Assembly: GCF_040760005.1 (NCBI RefSeq)
Contig: NZ_CP099760.1
Span: forward strand, 2,165,501 to 2,229,500
Length of the DNA stretch: 64,000 nt
Reading direction: 5' to 3'
DNA from: Pseudomonas sp. stari2
GTDB taxonomy: Bacteria > Pseudomonadota > Gammaproteobacteria > Pseudomonadales > Pseudomonadaceae
Positions 17,303 to 26,294 of this stretch are shown here, in pieces. A program made the position numbers and the translations under genes. A model generated the notes under the pieces. The model was not told where the DNA came from. It was given only the letters and a program-made list of their open reading frames with translations, and did no database searches. Position 1 is the stretch's first letter; each line of letters opens with the position of its first letter.

Positions 17303-17470
17303 ATGACTCCCGAAACCGAAGGCAAGGAAGAAAAAGGCCCGAGCGGGTTGCCGTTTATCAATGATCCGGGGAATGAAGATCCGGGGTCGTTGATGGATGA
17401 TGCGACGGTTCCGCTTTGGGAGGGTGAGGGGGAGGAGCTTGAGTATGAGGATTTTGATGATGATGAGTGA
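17303..17470 (+). CDS. Small acidic hypothetical protein
   Basis: A 55-residue, very acidic protein (MTPETEGKEEKG to EYEDFDDDE), likely unstructured with a Gly/Pro/Asp-rich middle. ATG at 17303 follows GAGGTGCACC. It has no known domain. Codon use is compatible with a real gene. Not recognised. Confidence 0.5.
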   Translation: MTPETEGKEEKGPSGLPFINDPGNEDPGSLMDDATVPLWEGEGEELEYEDFDDDE

Positions 17471-17552
17471 TGGACACTTGTTTCGTTGAATATTGGAAAT
17501 TCTATGTAGAGAGTTAAGGGAGTGAGCTGCGGTCTAACCCCGCCATTCGCTA

Positions 17553-17930
17553 TCAAACAAACGAGACGTCAATCCTGTCCGCGTTAATTTTGACGAACTG
17601 CCCATTCAGATGTGGGTATTCGTAGTGGATATCCTGATCCATAAAATCAACAAACGACCGGAAAACCTCGCCATCCAGGTAGCCATAAACTTCACAGTGG
17701 AATCCACTACCGAGCATCTTGATCTGCATTTTTTCGCATTGTGCAGGTGATACAAATTCCTCACCAGACAACACCATTTCGAACTCAGCTTCGTAAGTTT
17801 TTCCGACCTCAATTTTCGAGGGGCTGTAGCCTACGAAGCATCTGACCTCAACGCCCTCAACAACCAGCAAAATAGCGTCCTCTACCAAATGGTCTATTTC
17901 GACGACCAATACTTTGTGTGTCTTAGTCAT
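17553..17930 (-). CDS. Candidate immunity protein for the RHS toxin
   Basis: A 125-residue cytoplasmic protein whose ATG overlaps the stop of the RHS gene by 8 bp. It is beta-rich (KVLVVEIDHL, AILLVVEGVEV, YEAEFEMVLSG), acidic, and has no signal peptide. Its coding sequence is AT-rich like the toxin tip, unlike the RHS core. Position and composition fit an immunity gene that neutralises the adjacent C-terminal toxin domain; no homology is claimed. Confidence 0.65.
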   Translation of the reverse strand: MTKTHKVLVVEIDHLVEDAILLVVEGVEVRCFVGYSPSKIEVGKTYEAEFEMVLSGEEFVSPAQCEKMQIKMLGSGFHCEVYGYLDGEVFRSFVDFMDQDIHYEYPHLNGQFVKINADRIDVSFV

Positions 17931-20900
17931 GGGCAGGCCTCACTGTTTTATCTTGTGCATTACCGTTGATTGTCCGCCAAAACTCTTTTCCACTTTTGGT
18001 GTGTAGAGTCGTAATTTCATCATTTGTGTTGGTGCCCACGAAAGCAAATTTCGCTTCACCTTTCCGGTTATTCCCCATCAATTGGATATACCCTGCTCGC
18101 ATCTCTCCTTTGTATAAGTACTCCACACGCGTGCCCTGATTCACTACTCCTCGTGCGATGAGTAAGTACTCCTCGTTGGTCATCGCCTTGAATTCGGCGC
18201 CATGCTTTTCAAAATGCCCGGCAAGCTTTTCATCACTACCAAAATTTTCCGGTCGAGATTTGGGCTTTGGAGTCAGCGGTTCACCTTCGTCAACAATCGA
18301 ACCGCCCACCCCATCCGGCACCGGACATCCCGGCTTATTCGGCGGCGGACAATTGGACGTCAACCCCAACGGATCCACCCACCCGGTCGGATTCGGCACG
18401 TACCGGTACTGATTCAACCCACCCGCCAGCTTCACCGGATCCGGCGTCAGATACCGCCCCACGTCCGGGTCGTAATACCGGTGCCGGTTGTAATGCAGTC
18501 CGCTTTCCGCGTCGAAATACTGCCCCTGAAAGCGCAGCGGCTGGTCGAGGTAGTCCTCGGTCGCGAGCTGCAGCGAGGTGACCTTGCCGTAGGCGCTGTA
18601 TTTGGCTGACCAGACGATCTCGCCGCTGTAGTCGGTCAGTTCTTGCGGGGTGCCGAGGTGGTCGAGTTGGTAGTAGAACGGGCAGGCGCGTTTCGGGCCT
18701 TGGCCGTCGAGCATCGCCAGCGGGCGGAAGGTGCCGGGTTCGTAGATGAAGCTGCGGTGCTGTTCCTGGCTGCTTTCGGCGATCAGGTGATCGCCTTGCC
18801 AGAAGAATTCGGTGGTCTGGCCGTCGACGGTTTTGCGGATGCGCCGGCCGAAGGCGTCGTATTGATAGGTCGCGCTGGTGCCGTCGGGGCGGGTCAGGCC
18901 GATCAGGCGGTGCTGGCTGTCGTAGCGGTATGCAGTGACGAGCTGTTGGGCGCGGCCACGGCGTTCGCGGATCAGGTTGCCGAAGGCGTCGTAGTCGTAA
19001 TGGCGGTCGCCCTGCATCAGCAGGCGATTGCCTTTGATCTGTGTCGGGCCCGGACGATCCTGCAGCAACAGGTTACCGGCCGGGTCGTGGGCGAAGTTTT
19101 CCGGCACATCATCGCGGGTGTGGCGCACGCTGGCCAGACGGTCGAGAGCGTCGTAGTAGTAACTGCGTTGACCGTGACGGCTGTCGGCGATAGATGCCAG
19201 GTTGCCGTTGACCGCGTAGCTGTAGTGACGCAGGTACAGTGCTCGGTCATGTTGATGAACCGAATGCACTCGCAAGCGGCCCTGCTCGTCGTAGGCATAT
19301 TCGCTGAGCAGCAAACCCTGCTGGCGCTGCTGTTCGCGACCGTTCTGGTAGACGTGGCGGGTGAGCAAGGCGCCATTGAGGTCGATCGCGGTCAGCGCGC
19401 CGCCCTTGGCGTAGTGGTAGTCGAGTTTGCTGTTGTCCGGCAGACGCATCCGGCTGAGCTGGCCGCAAGCATCGTAGGTGTAACGCAAGGTGCCCCAGCC
19501 TTGATGCTCGCGTACCAGTCGGTCCTGCAGGTCGTATTCGAAGGCCAGCGGGTGATTCTGGCCGTCATCCACGCCGACCAAGCGGCCCAAACGGTCATAG
19601 CGATAGCTGACCTCGACTCCGTCCGGCAGGGTCTTGCGCAGCAGGCGTCCGGCAGCATCACGTTGGTAAGCGGTGACCAGCGTCGAGCCGTCGTCACCGA
19701 ACTCGGTCTTTTCCAGCAGGTGGCCGTTGCGGTCGTAGGCGTACGCGGTGCGTCGCCCGTCAAAACCGGTTTCCTGTCGGATCAATCCGGTGGGCGTGTA
19801 GTCCAGCCGGTACTTTTCGCCGGACTCGTTCTCGATCTCCGTCAGCAGCAGCTGCGCATGGTCGTAGCGGTATTGCAGCCGCGTGCCGTCGGGATTGATC
19901 CGCCGGCTGACCAGATGCAGGTCGTCGTCATACTCGTAGCGGGTGATCCGCCCCTGCTCATCGCGTTCGGCGGTGATCTGGCCATAGGCGCTGTAGGACC
20001 AGGCGCGGGTGGCGCCATTTGGCGAAGTGGTCTGGATCAGCCGGCCGACGGCGTCCCACACATGACGGGTGATCGCGCCATGTTCGTCCTGCGCAGTAAT
20101 CCGCCGCCCCAAGGCATCGTAGGAAAACTTCCGAATCCCACCGTCTGGCAGACTTTCCTCGACCAGTTGCCCAAGGTCATTCCACACGAACACATGCCGA
20201 CCACTGTCCGGATAGCGGACCGACAGCAACCGCCCCTGCGGGTCGTAGTGGTAATGGGTGACATGGCCGTCGGGATCGACCGCCTCGGTGATATCCCCCT
20301 GCGCATTGCGCCGGTACGTCCACACCGCATCGCCACGTGAGCGGCTGTGCAGGAAACCATTGCGGTACTCGTAGGACGTCGGCGCATCGTCCGGCGGAAT
20401 CAGCGCAACTAACCGTCCGGCATCGTCGTAGCGGTACTCGGTTATCGCCCCCAGCGCATCCTGCTCGGCGACCAGTCGGCCCTGCGTGTCGTAGGCCTTG
20501 AGCTGTTCGCCACCATCGGCGGCAACCTGACGCACCAGCCGCGCGGTGTCGTCGTGGACGTAAGTTTCCTCAGTCCCATCGACGTAATGCACGGTGACGC
20601 TGCCGGCGTCATCCCAGACGTAACGCGTATCCATCTGCGAAAACGACGCCCAGTGCCGCACGCACCGCGCCGCCTTGCCGGCACGCTCCCACTCCCAGAA
20701 GAAGCTCGCGCCACCCGTTAACTGCCGTTGCAGAATGACGTGCTGATCGTCGTAGTCGTAACGCTCGCTCTCGCCGACGGCGTTGGTCGCTTCGATCAAT
20801 CGATGACGGGCATCGAAGCGGTAGCTGGCCAGCGTCTGTTCGGTACGCCAGGCAGACTCCCGAAAAACCTGATAATCGACCGCGATCAGATGCGCCCGCT

Positions 20901-22710
20901 CATAACGCAGCAACAGGGAACGACCAGCCCCGCTGTCGAGGCGCTCAACGCGATCCAGACGATCCCGCGTAATACGCAGCCGGTTGCCGTACGCATCGCT
21001 GACAGCCGTCAGACGCCCAACCCGAAAGTGATAAAACCGCGCCGCCTCACCTGCCAGCGCAACAATCAACTCCTCCGGCTCATCCCCGAGAAAGATCGCC
21101 GCCCGCGACAGACTATTGTGAATCGCCGGCCGCTCGACACTCGGCAACGGAAACCGCGTGCGCCGGTTCTCATGGTCAACCCAGACCACGCCATCGCCCT
21201 CGACCTCCAGCCGATGCGCCAGCGAATGGCTCCAGCCAAACCCCAACCCGACATCGATCTCGGCGGCACTGGTGCGATACAAGCGACTGAACTCGAACGG
21301 CAGCAGCCCATCGAGCACGCCGTCAGTCAGCGTCAGCAACTCTTCGCCGGTGACCATCGACACGGGGCAACCGTTGGTGCAGGTCCGGGGCACGCAGTCA
21401 GCACTGTCGCCGTTGGGATTCTTCGCCTGAGCCGACGCATCGTCGCGAGGCTCATGCCGCTCCATTCGCGTTGTGCCGTGTGATTTGTTACGCGCAATGG
21501 CCGCGGGATTGGGCACCGTCAGCACCTGCGCATCCGCCGTGCGAATCTCCAGCGGAACCGCCGGTGTCGGCCGCAACGGCGCCGGACCTGCATTGACCAC
21601 CAGCGGTTTCAAAGCGCCCGCATGCCGGGTCAGATCGGGTGTCGAAGTCAGCTCCGCCAACCGTAACGCCGACGCCGCCAGCCATTCCCGGGCACGCGGC
21701 GACTTGATCTTGCCGAGCACCTTGGCGCTCAACCGCAGCGGCACGCCCATGCCCGCCGACACGCGCATCAACAGGAAACCGATCAGTAATTCGACCCGGA
21801 CTTCGGCCACCACCTCGGCCAGATACTGCGGGGGCAACATCTTCAGCCAACTGGTGAAGGCCGCCAGATGAATGAACAGCAACGGCTCGTCGCTGAGCAT
21901 CAGCAAGCCATTGGCGATGGCCTCGGTAGAAGCCTCGAGCAAGGCATCCAGCTCAGCGGCGGACAGGTACTGCAGAAGCTTTTCGCTGTTGGCCTGCCAG
22001 TCGGCGAGCAGGGCGAACAGCTGTTTCACGTCATCCCAGACGCTATTCAGGGCGGATTCGAAACCGCGCCAGTCGGCCTGCTGCAACTGACCGTAACGCC
22101 CCAGGAAACCCGCGCTGGAAAACTCGGCCCATTGCGGTTGAAATCCGAGCCATTCCTCACGCAACCATTTTTCCAGGCCATCGATGAGCCCCTGATACGA
22201 GGCGTACAGCGTCTGGACATGCGCGGTAGAAACATCGGGAAAGAAGGTGATGCGATAACGCTGGCCCCGGTCGCAGTTGTCGACCTCGAGAATGCCGCTG
22301 GGGCCGATGGTGTAATGCTGCGGTTCGCCGAATTCCAGAACACCGCCGACATCGGAAATGACTGGTTCCAGGGCCACCGGCGTATCGCCGATCGGCACGA
22401 AGCGCGCAGCTTCGAACATGTGCACCAGCGTCAGGGAGCCAGTCGCAGAACACATGGCTACTGAGGAGCTGATGGGTTTTCGGCTGGTAATCGGCGCAAT
22501 GAGCTGGACATCGTTGCCGACCTTGAATACTTGATCGACGTCCAGCGCGGTTCCTGTCCAGAACTGCTCGGCCCAGCTTTCATAGTCGTTGAGGCAGAGG
22601 CGGAATTCCTGGAACAGCGTTTCGACGTCAGGCTGATCAGGGTTCAGCGCAGCGACTACGAGTAAACCAATGCTGTTGTTCAGGTACAGGAGCCGATCGG
22701 ATGGAAGCAT
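17923..22710 (-). CDS. RHS-repeat polymorphic toxin with variable C-terminal tip
   Basis: A 1595-residue RHS protein. Residues 1 to about 440 form an N-terminal region without PAAR or signal peptide. A DUF6531-type segment (PVSMVTGEELLTLTD, about 447) follows, then dense YD/RHS repeats (about 600-1400; for example YRYDDAGRLVALI and YSYDALGRRI-type units) that form the toxin cocoon, and the conserved end RYLTPDPVKLAGGLNQYRYV plus DPLGL (residues 1446-1450, bases 18361-18375). The last 145 residues are a separate toxin module containing GHFEKHGAEF, NEEYLLIARG and FAFVGTNTNDEITTLH, a layout resembling BECR-fold RNases. The tip is AT-rich. Export is probably by type VI secretion, but no vgrG or adaptor gene is present here. 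Confidence 0.9.
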   Translation of the reverse strand: MLPSDRLLYLNNSIGLLVVAALNPDQPDVETLFQEFRLCLNDYESWAEQFWTGTALDVDQVFKVGNDVQLIAPITSRKPISSSVAMCSATGSLTLVHMFEAARFVPIGDTPVALEPVISDVGGVLEFGEPQHYTIGPSGILEVDNCDRGQRYRITFFPDVSTAHVQTLYASYQGLIDGLEKWLREEWLGFQPQWAEFSSAGFLGRYGQLQQADWRGFESALNSVWDDVKQLFALLADWQANSEKLLQYLSAAELDALLEASTEAIANGLLMLSDEPLLFIHLAAFTSWLKMLPPQYLAEVVAEVRVELLIGFLLMRVSAGMGVPLRLSAKVLGKIKSPRAREWLAASALRLAELTSTPDLTRHAGALKPLVVNAGPAPLRPTPAVPLEIRTADAQVLTVPNPAAIARNKSHGTTRMERHEPRDDASAQAKNPNGDSADCVPRTCTNGCPVSMVTGEELLTLTDGVLDGLLPFEFSRLYRTSAAEIDVGLGFGWSHSLAHRLEVEGDGVVWVDHENRRTRFPLPSVERPAIHNSLSRAAIFLGDEPEELIVALAGEAARFYHFRVGRLTAVSDAYGNRLRITRDRLDRVERLDSGAGRSLLLRYERAHLIAVDYQVFRESAWRTEQTLASYRFDARHRLIEATNAVGESERYDYDDQHVILQRQLTGGASFFWEWERAGKAARCVRHWASFSQMDTRYVWDDAGSVTVHYVDGTEETYVHDDTARLVRQVAADGGEQLKAYDTQGRLVAEQDALGAITEYRYDDAGRLVALIPPDDAPTSYEYRNGFLHSRSRGDAVWTYRRNAQGDITEAVDPDGHVTHYHYDPQGRLLSVRYPDSGRHVFVWNDLGQLVEESLPDGGIRKFSYDALGRRITAQDEHGAITRHVWDAVGRLIQTTSPNGATRAWSYSAYGQITAERDEQGRITRYEYDDDLHLVSRRINPDGTRLQYRYDHAQLLLTEIENESGEKYRLDYTPTGLIRQETGFDGRRTAYAYDRNGHLLEKTEFGDDGSTLVTAYQRDAAGRLLRKTLPDGVEVSYRYDRLGRLVGVDDGQNHPLAFEYDLQDRLVREHQGWGTLRYTYDACGQLSRMRLPDNSKLDYHYAKGGALTAIDLNGALLTRHVYQNGREQQRQQGLLLSEYAYDEQGRLRVHSVHQHDRALYLRHYSYAVNGNLASIADSRHGQRSYYYDALDRLASVRHTRDDVPENFAHDPAGNLLLQDRPGPTQIKGNRLLMQGDRHYDYDAFGNLIRERRGRAQQLVTAYRYDSQHRLIGLTRPDGTSATYQYDAFGRRIRKTVDGQTTEFFWQGDHLIAESSQEQHRSFIYEPGTFRPLAMLDGQGPKRACPFYYQLDHLGTPQELTDYSGEIVWSAKYSAYGKVTSLQLATEDYLDQPLRFQGQYFDAESGLHYNRHRYYDPDVGRYLTPDPVKLAGGLNQYRYVPNPTGWVDPLGLTSNCPPPNKPGCPVPDGVGGSIVDEGEPLTPKPKSRPENFGSDEKLAGHFEKHGAEFKAMTNEEYLLIARGVVNQGTRVEYLYKGEMRAGYIQLMGNNRKGEAKFAFVGTNTNDEITTLHTKSGKEFWRTINGNAQDKTVRPAHD

Positions 22711-22957
22711 TCGCAGTCACTCGCGCGCATCAAGGGGGTGGCGCGAAACATTGCGGGGGATCAAACAGGAAAGAAGTCAGCCGAGTAGGCGATGTCTGTA
22801 GGGGGATTCTCTAAATGTGCGAGAGGGCATTCGGCGGACAACCGACATTGCCCGTTGCTCAACCTCGGCCGCGCTCGCTATGCTGCTGAACCCTTTAATC
22901 AGATCCGAGCAGCGGTATCTCATGCCGCCTGGGATGTTTTTGATAACGGATCCGATG

Positions 22958-23653
22958 ATGAATGCACCAATGAAAGCGTTCGGCCCGATCAAGGCCGTGA
23001 TTTTCGATATGGACGGTTTGCTGCTTGACACCGAGGGCATCTACACCGAGGTCACCTCGCTGATTGCCGAGCGTTACGGGCGCACCTTCGACTGGAGCAT
23101 CAAGCAGAACATCATCGGTCGCGGTGCCGGCGATCTGGCCCGTTATGTGGTCGAAGCGCTGGATCTGCCGATTACCGCCGAAGAGTTTCTGGTGATTCGC
23201 GAGCCGCTGATGCGCGAGCGTTTTCCCACCGCACAAGCGATGCCGGGGGCCGAGGAACTGATCCGCCATCTCAAGGCGCACAACATTCCGATTGCCGTCG
23301 GCACCAGTTCGTCGCGCCAGTCGTTCGGTCAGAAAACCACGTTGCACCGTGACTGGTTTGCGTTGTTCGATTTCATTGTCACAGCCGACGACCCGGAAGT
23401 CGGCGCGGCCAAACCGGCGCCGGACATTTTCCTCACGGCGGCTCGCCGCCTCGGTGTGGCGCCGGAAGATTGCCTGGTGTTCGAGGATTCGCCATTCGGC
23501 GTGACGGCGGCGAAAGCGGCAGGCATGACCGCCATCGCGATCCCTGATGCCGCCATGGCCGATGAAAAATATGCACACGCCGACGGGATTCTTCGTACGT
23601 TGAAAGCGTTCACACCGAGTGCCTGTGGTTTGCCGGCGCTGGATTGGGCCTGA
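22958..23653 (+). CDS. HAD superfamily phosphatase (beta-phosphoglucomutase/phosphoglycolate phosphatase-like)
   Basis: A 231-residue HAD hydrolase of the cap-I (helical cap) type. Motif I is IFDMDGLLLDTEG (nucleophile Asp and acid Asp), motif II is VGTSSSRQS, motif III the Lys in GAAKPAPDIF and motif IV FEDSPFGVTAA. The start is uncertain among ATGs at 22934, 22955, 22958 and 22970; I use 22958, with an ACGGA seven bases upstream. The substrate is probably a small phosphorylated sugar or related metabolite. Confidence 0.85.
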   Translation: MNAPMKAFGPIKAVIFDMDGLLLDTEGIYTEVTSLIAERYGRTFDWSIKQNIIGRGAGDLARYVVEALDLPITAEEFLVIREPLMRERFPTAQAMPGAEELIRHLKAHNIPIAVGTSSSRQSFGQKTTLHRDWFALFDFIVTADDPEVGAAKPAPDIFLTAARRLGVAPEDCLVFEDSPFGVTAAKAAGMTAIAIPDAAMADEKYAHADGILRTLKAFTPSACGLPALDWA

Positions 23654-23668
23654 TCAAACTGCCGATAT

Positions 23669-23708
23669 AAAAACGCCGCCCCTCTGTTAAAGGAGGGGCG
23701 GTGTTTTT
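23669..23708. terminator. Bidirectional terminator between HAD and SDR genes
   Basis: A long GC-rich stem (CGCCGCCCCTC with GAGGGGCGG) flanked by A5 and T5 serves both convergent genes. Confidence 0.88.
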
Positions 23709-23729
23709 CGTTATCGACAATCTGATCAA

Positions 23730-24476
23730 TCAGGCGCCGAAACCACCGTCGATGGTCAGACTGGCACCGGTGATGTAACCGGCCTCCGGGCCTGCGAGGT
23801 AGGCGACGAAGCTGGCGATTTCCTCGGCTTTGCCGTAGCGACCGACCGCCATCAGCGGAATCAGGCTTTCGGCAAAGTCGCCGTGGGCCGGGTTCATGTC
23901 GGTGTCCACCGGGCCGGGCTGCACGTTGTTGATGGTGATGCCCCGTGGGCCGAGGTCGCGGGCCAGGCCTTTGGTCAGGCCGACCAGCGCGGATTTGCTC
24001 ATCGCATACACGCCGCCACCGGCGAAGGGCATACGGTCGGCGTTGGTGCTGCCGATGTTGATGATGCGTGAGCCTTCGCCCATGTGTTTGGCGGCTTCCT
24101 GACTGGCGATGAACACGCTGCGCACGTTGATCGCCAGGGTCTGGTCGAAGTCTTCCAGTTTGAAGTCTTCCAGCGGGGCGACGGCCAGTACGCCGGCGTT
24201 GTTGACCAGAATGTCGAGGCGGCCAAAGGTTTCGACGGTCGCGTTCACGGCGTTGCGGATGGCACCGGCATCGGCGCTGTCGGCCTTGATCGCGAGAGCT
24301 TTGCCGCCGGTCGCGGTGATGCTGTTTTGCAGTTCCTCAGCCTTGGCGGCGGAGCTGACGTATGTGAAGGCAACCGTGGCGCCTTCGGCCGCCAGGCGTT
24401 TGACGATGGCGGCACCGATGCCGCGAGAGCCGCCTTGAATCAGAGCAACTTTACCGCTGAGGTGTTGAGTGGTCAT
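23730..24476 (-). CDS. SDR family oxidoreductase
   Basis: A 248-residue classical short-chain dehydrogenase. The nucleotide loop is QGGSRGIGAAI (Gln replaces the usual Thr before the glycines), then NNAGV, catalytic Ser in NIGSTNADRMP, and Tyr-Lys in YAMSK, with a downstream PGPVDTDMNP. It resembles 3-oxoacyl-ACP reductase-like enzymes that use NADP(H); the substrate is unknown. It is divergent from the LysR regulator encoded at 24602, which is its likely controller. Confidence 0.88.
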   Translation of the reverse strand: MTTQHLSGKVALIQGGSRGIGAAIVKRLAAEGATVAFTYVSSAAKAEELQNSITATGGKALAIKADSADAGAIRNAVNATVETFGRLDILVNNAGVLAVAPLEDFKLEDFDQTLAINVRSVFIASQEAAKHMGEGSRIINIGSTNADRMPFAGGGVYAMSKSALVGLTKGLARDLGPRGITINNVQPGPVDTDMNPAHGDFAESLIPLMAVGRYGKAEEIASFVAYLAGPEAGYITGASLTIDGGFGA

Positions 24477-24575
24477 GTTCGATCTCCAGAAATTTCAAGG
24501 CAGGCTGCCTTGGTGTGGTGTCGAGTATCTGCCCCTCGCCACCGGGCGAGTAGACCGTGGTTGCTATAGTCTGTG

Positions 24576-24590
24576 TAAACCAAAAGTTTA
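24576..24590. promoter_or_regulatory. LysR-type operator between SDR and LysR genes
   Basis: TAAAC-N5-GTTTA is a T-N13-A inverted repeat 11 bp before the LysR start and about 100 bp from the SDR start. It overlaps the likely regulator leader, fitting autorepression plus control of the divergent SDR gene. Confidence 0.5.
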
Positions 24591-24601
24591 GAGTGGCGGC
24601 C

Positions 24602-25543
24602 ATGGAAACCTTCAGCAGTATCGAATGCTTCGTGCGTAGTGCCGAAGTCGGCAGCTTTGCCGAAGCTGCGCGTCGCCTGAGCCTGACACCGGCCGCCGTG
24701 GGCAAAAGCGTGGCGAAACTGGAAGCGCGCCTCGGCGTGAGGCTGTTCCAGCGTAGCACCCGTCGGTTGACCCTGACGGAAGCGGGGCAATTGTTTTTGA
24801 GTGAGGTCAGCGGCAGTCTCACAACCATCCAGAATGCCGTGAACAATCTGGCCAGCGCCGGCGGTCAACCGGCGGGTACGCTGAAAGTCAGCATGGGCAC
24901 GGTGTTCGGCCGCTTGTACATCGTGCCGCTTCTGGGTGAGTTCCTGACAAGGTTTCCGGCGATCAATCCGGACTGGCACTTCGATAACCGACAGGTCGAT
25001 CTGATCGGCCAGGGTTTCGATGCGGCGATTGGCGGTGGTTTCGAGTTGCCTCAGGGCGTGGTGGCGCGCCGGCTTACGCCGGCGCATCGGGTGTTGGTGG
25101 CTTCGGCGGATTATCTGGATCGGTACGCGCCGATCAGCGAGCCGGACGACCTCAAGCTGCACGAGGGCATCCTGATTCGCTCACCGCAGACCGGTCGCGT
25201 GCGTTCCTGGCAGTTAACTCATCGAACGCAGCAACACAGCCCGCTGACCCTCAAGGCACGAATGACCATGAGCGATTCCGAAGCCGCCTGCGCCACGGCG
25301 ACGCAGGGGCTAGGGATTGCGTTGGTGAGCATGCCTTTTGCCGTCGGTTATCTGGAGGCGGGAACGTTGCAGCGGGTCTTGCCCGACTGGTACGTCGACG
25401 ACGGCAACATCTCCATCTATTACGCCGAACACAAACTGCTGCCGGGCAAGACCCGGGCGTTCGTCGATTTCATTATCGAGCAATTTTCAACCTTGGGCCT
25501 CGCAGAGCGGTTCAACGCGCAAAACGTGCTGGCCAGCCGATGA
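24602..25543 (+). CDS. LysR family transcriptional regulator
   Basis: A 313-residue regulator with an N-terminal winged helix (METFSSIECFVRSAEVGSFAEAARRLSLTPAAVGKSVAKLEARLGVRLFQRSTRRLTLTE-type order, about 1-60) and a periplasmic-binding-like effector domain. It belongs to the CrgA-like class that often controls a divergent oxidoreductase. Start ATG at 24602. Its 3' end overlaps the convergent racemase-family gene by 32 bp. Confidence 0.9.
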   Translation: METFSSIECFVRSAEVGSFAEAARRLSLTPAAVGKSVAKLEARLGVRLFQRSTRRLTLTEAGQLFLSEVSGSLTTIQNAVNNLASAGGQPAGTLKVSMGTVFGRLYIVPLLGEFLTRFPAINPDWHFDNRQVDLIGQGFDAAIGGGFELPQGVVARRLTPAHRVLVASADYLDRYAPISEPDDLKLHEGILIRSPQTGRVRSWQLTHRTQQHSPLTLKARMTMSDSEAACATATQGLGIALVSMPFAVGYLEAGTLQRVLPDWYVDDGNISIYYAEHKLLPGKTRAFVDFIIEQFSTLGLAERFNAQNVLASR

Positions 25544-26240
25544 TGGTCTTCGGCCGCGGCGTTGCATACGTCCGCACCTTGGACGTCGACAGCCCCAGGC
25601 GCACCAACGATTCGGCGATGGTCACAGCGGCGGTGACGCCATCGATCACAGGCACCCCGGTGCGCTGGCGGATCTTCTCGTCGAGCCCGGCCATGCCGCC
25701 GCAACCGAGGCAGATCACTTCAGCTTTATCCTGAACCACCGCCAGTTCGGCCTGATGCACGATCGCTTCCAGTGCCCGCTGCGGTTGGTGTTCCAGCTCC
25801 AGAACCGCAAGACCACTGGCGCGCACCGAGGCGCAGCGATCCCAGAGGCCGGACAGTTTCAGGCGATCCTCAATCAACGGCACGGTGCGATCCAGCGTGG
25901 TGACCACCGAATAGGCGTGGCCGAGGAACATCGCGGTGCTGGCCGCCGCATCGGTGATGTCCACCACCGGCACATTGAGCAACTCCTGCAAACCTTCGCG
26001 ACCGTGCTCGCCGTAGCCGGCCTGGATTACTGCGTCGAACGGCTGCTCGTAGGACATCACCCGGTCCATCACAGCGATGGCCGCCAGGTAACTTTCGAAA
26101 TTGCCTTCCACCGAATCGGCGCCGAAGTACGGCGTCAGGCCGACAATTTCGGTGCCGGGGGAGGCCACAGCCTGCGCCGAGCGGGCGATGGCCTGGGTGA
26201 TGGATTCGGTGGTGTTGACGTTGACCACGAGAATACGCAT
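25512..26240 (-). CDS. Asp/Glu/hydantoin racemase family protein, first catalytic Cys missing
   Basis: A 242-residue member of the family that includes hydantoin and allantoin racemases. The second catalytic cysteine is in ICLGCGGMAGL (Cys 180), but where the first should be, the sequence is IQAGYGEHG with Gly 75 in its place. A one-cysteine active site is known for arylmalonate decarboxylase in this superfamily, so the enzyme may not be a racemase. It lies 54 bp after the NCS1 transporter gene on the same strand, so the substrate is probably a hydantoin-, allantoin- or pyrimidine-like compound taken up by that carrier. Confidence 0.8.
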   Translation of the reverse strand: MRILVVNVNTTESITQAIARSAQAVASPGTEIVGLTPYFGADSVEGNFESYLAAIAVMDRVMSYEQPFDAVIQAGYGEHGREGLQELLNVPVVDITDAAASTAMFLGHAYSVVTTLDRTVPLIEDRLKLSGLWDRCASVRASGLAVLELEHQPQRALEAIVHQAELAVVQDKAEVICLGCGGMAGLDEKIRQRTGVPVIDGVTAAVTIAESLVRLGLSTSKVRTYATPRPKTIIGWPARFAR

Positions 26241-26294
26241 GGGAAGTCCTTATTACGGTTGGTTCTGCGGCCCCGCGAAGGGCCGCCAAAAGAT

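Noticed and set aside
18643..20340. 565-codon plus-strand frame opposite the RHS repeats
   Set aside because: Repetitive Val/Ala/Asp-rich shadow of the YD repeats.
18400..20900. Many near-repeats that could suggest a tandem-repeat or CRISPR-like array
   Set aside because: They are degenerate codons for YD/RHS motifs inside one reading frame, with no constant direct repeat or spacer structure.
25512..25543. Possible frameshift or fusion between the LysR and racemase genes
   Set aside because: They are on opposite strands and simply overlap at their 3' ends by 32 bp; both reach normal lengths.
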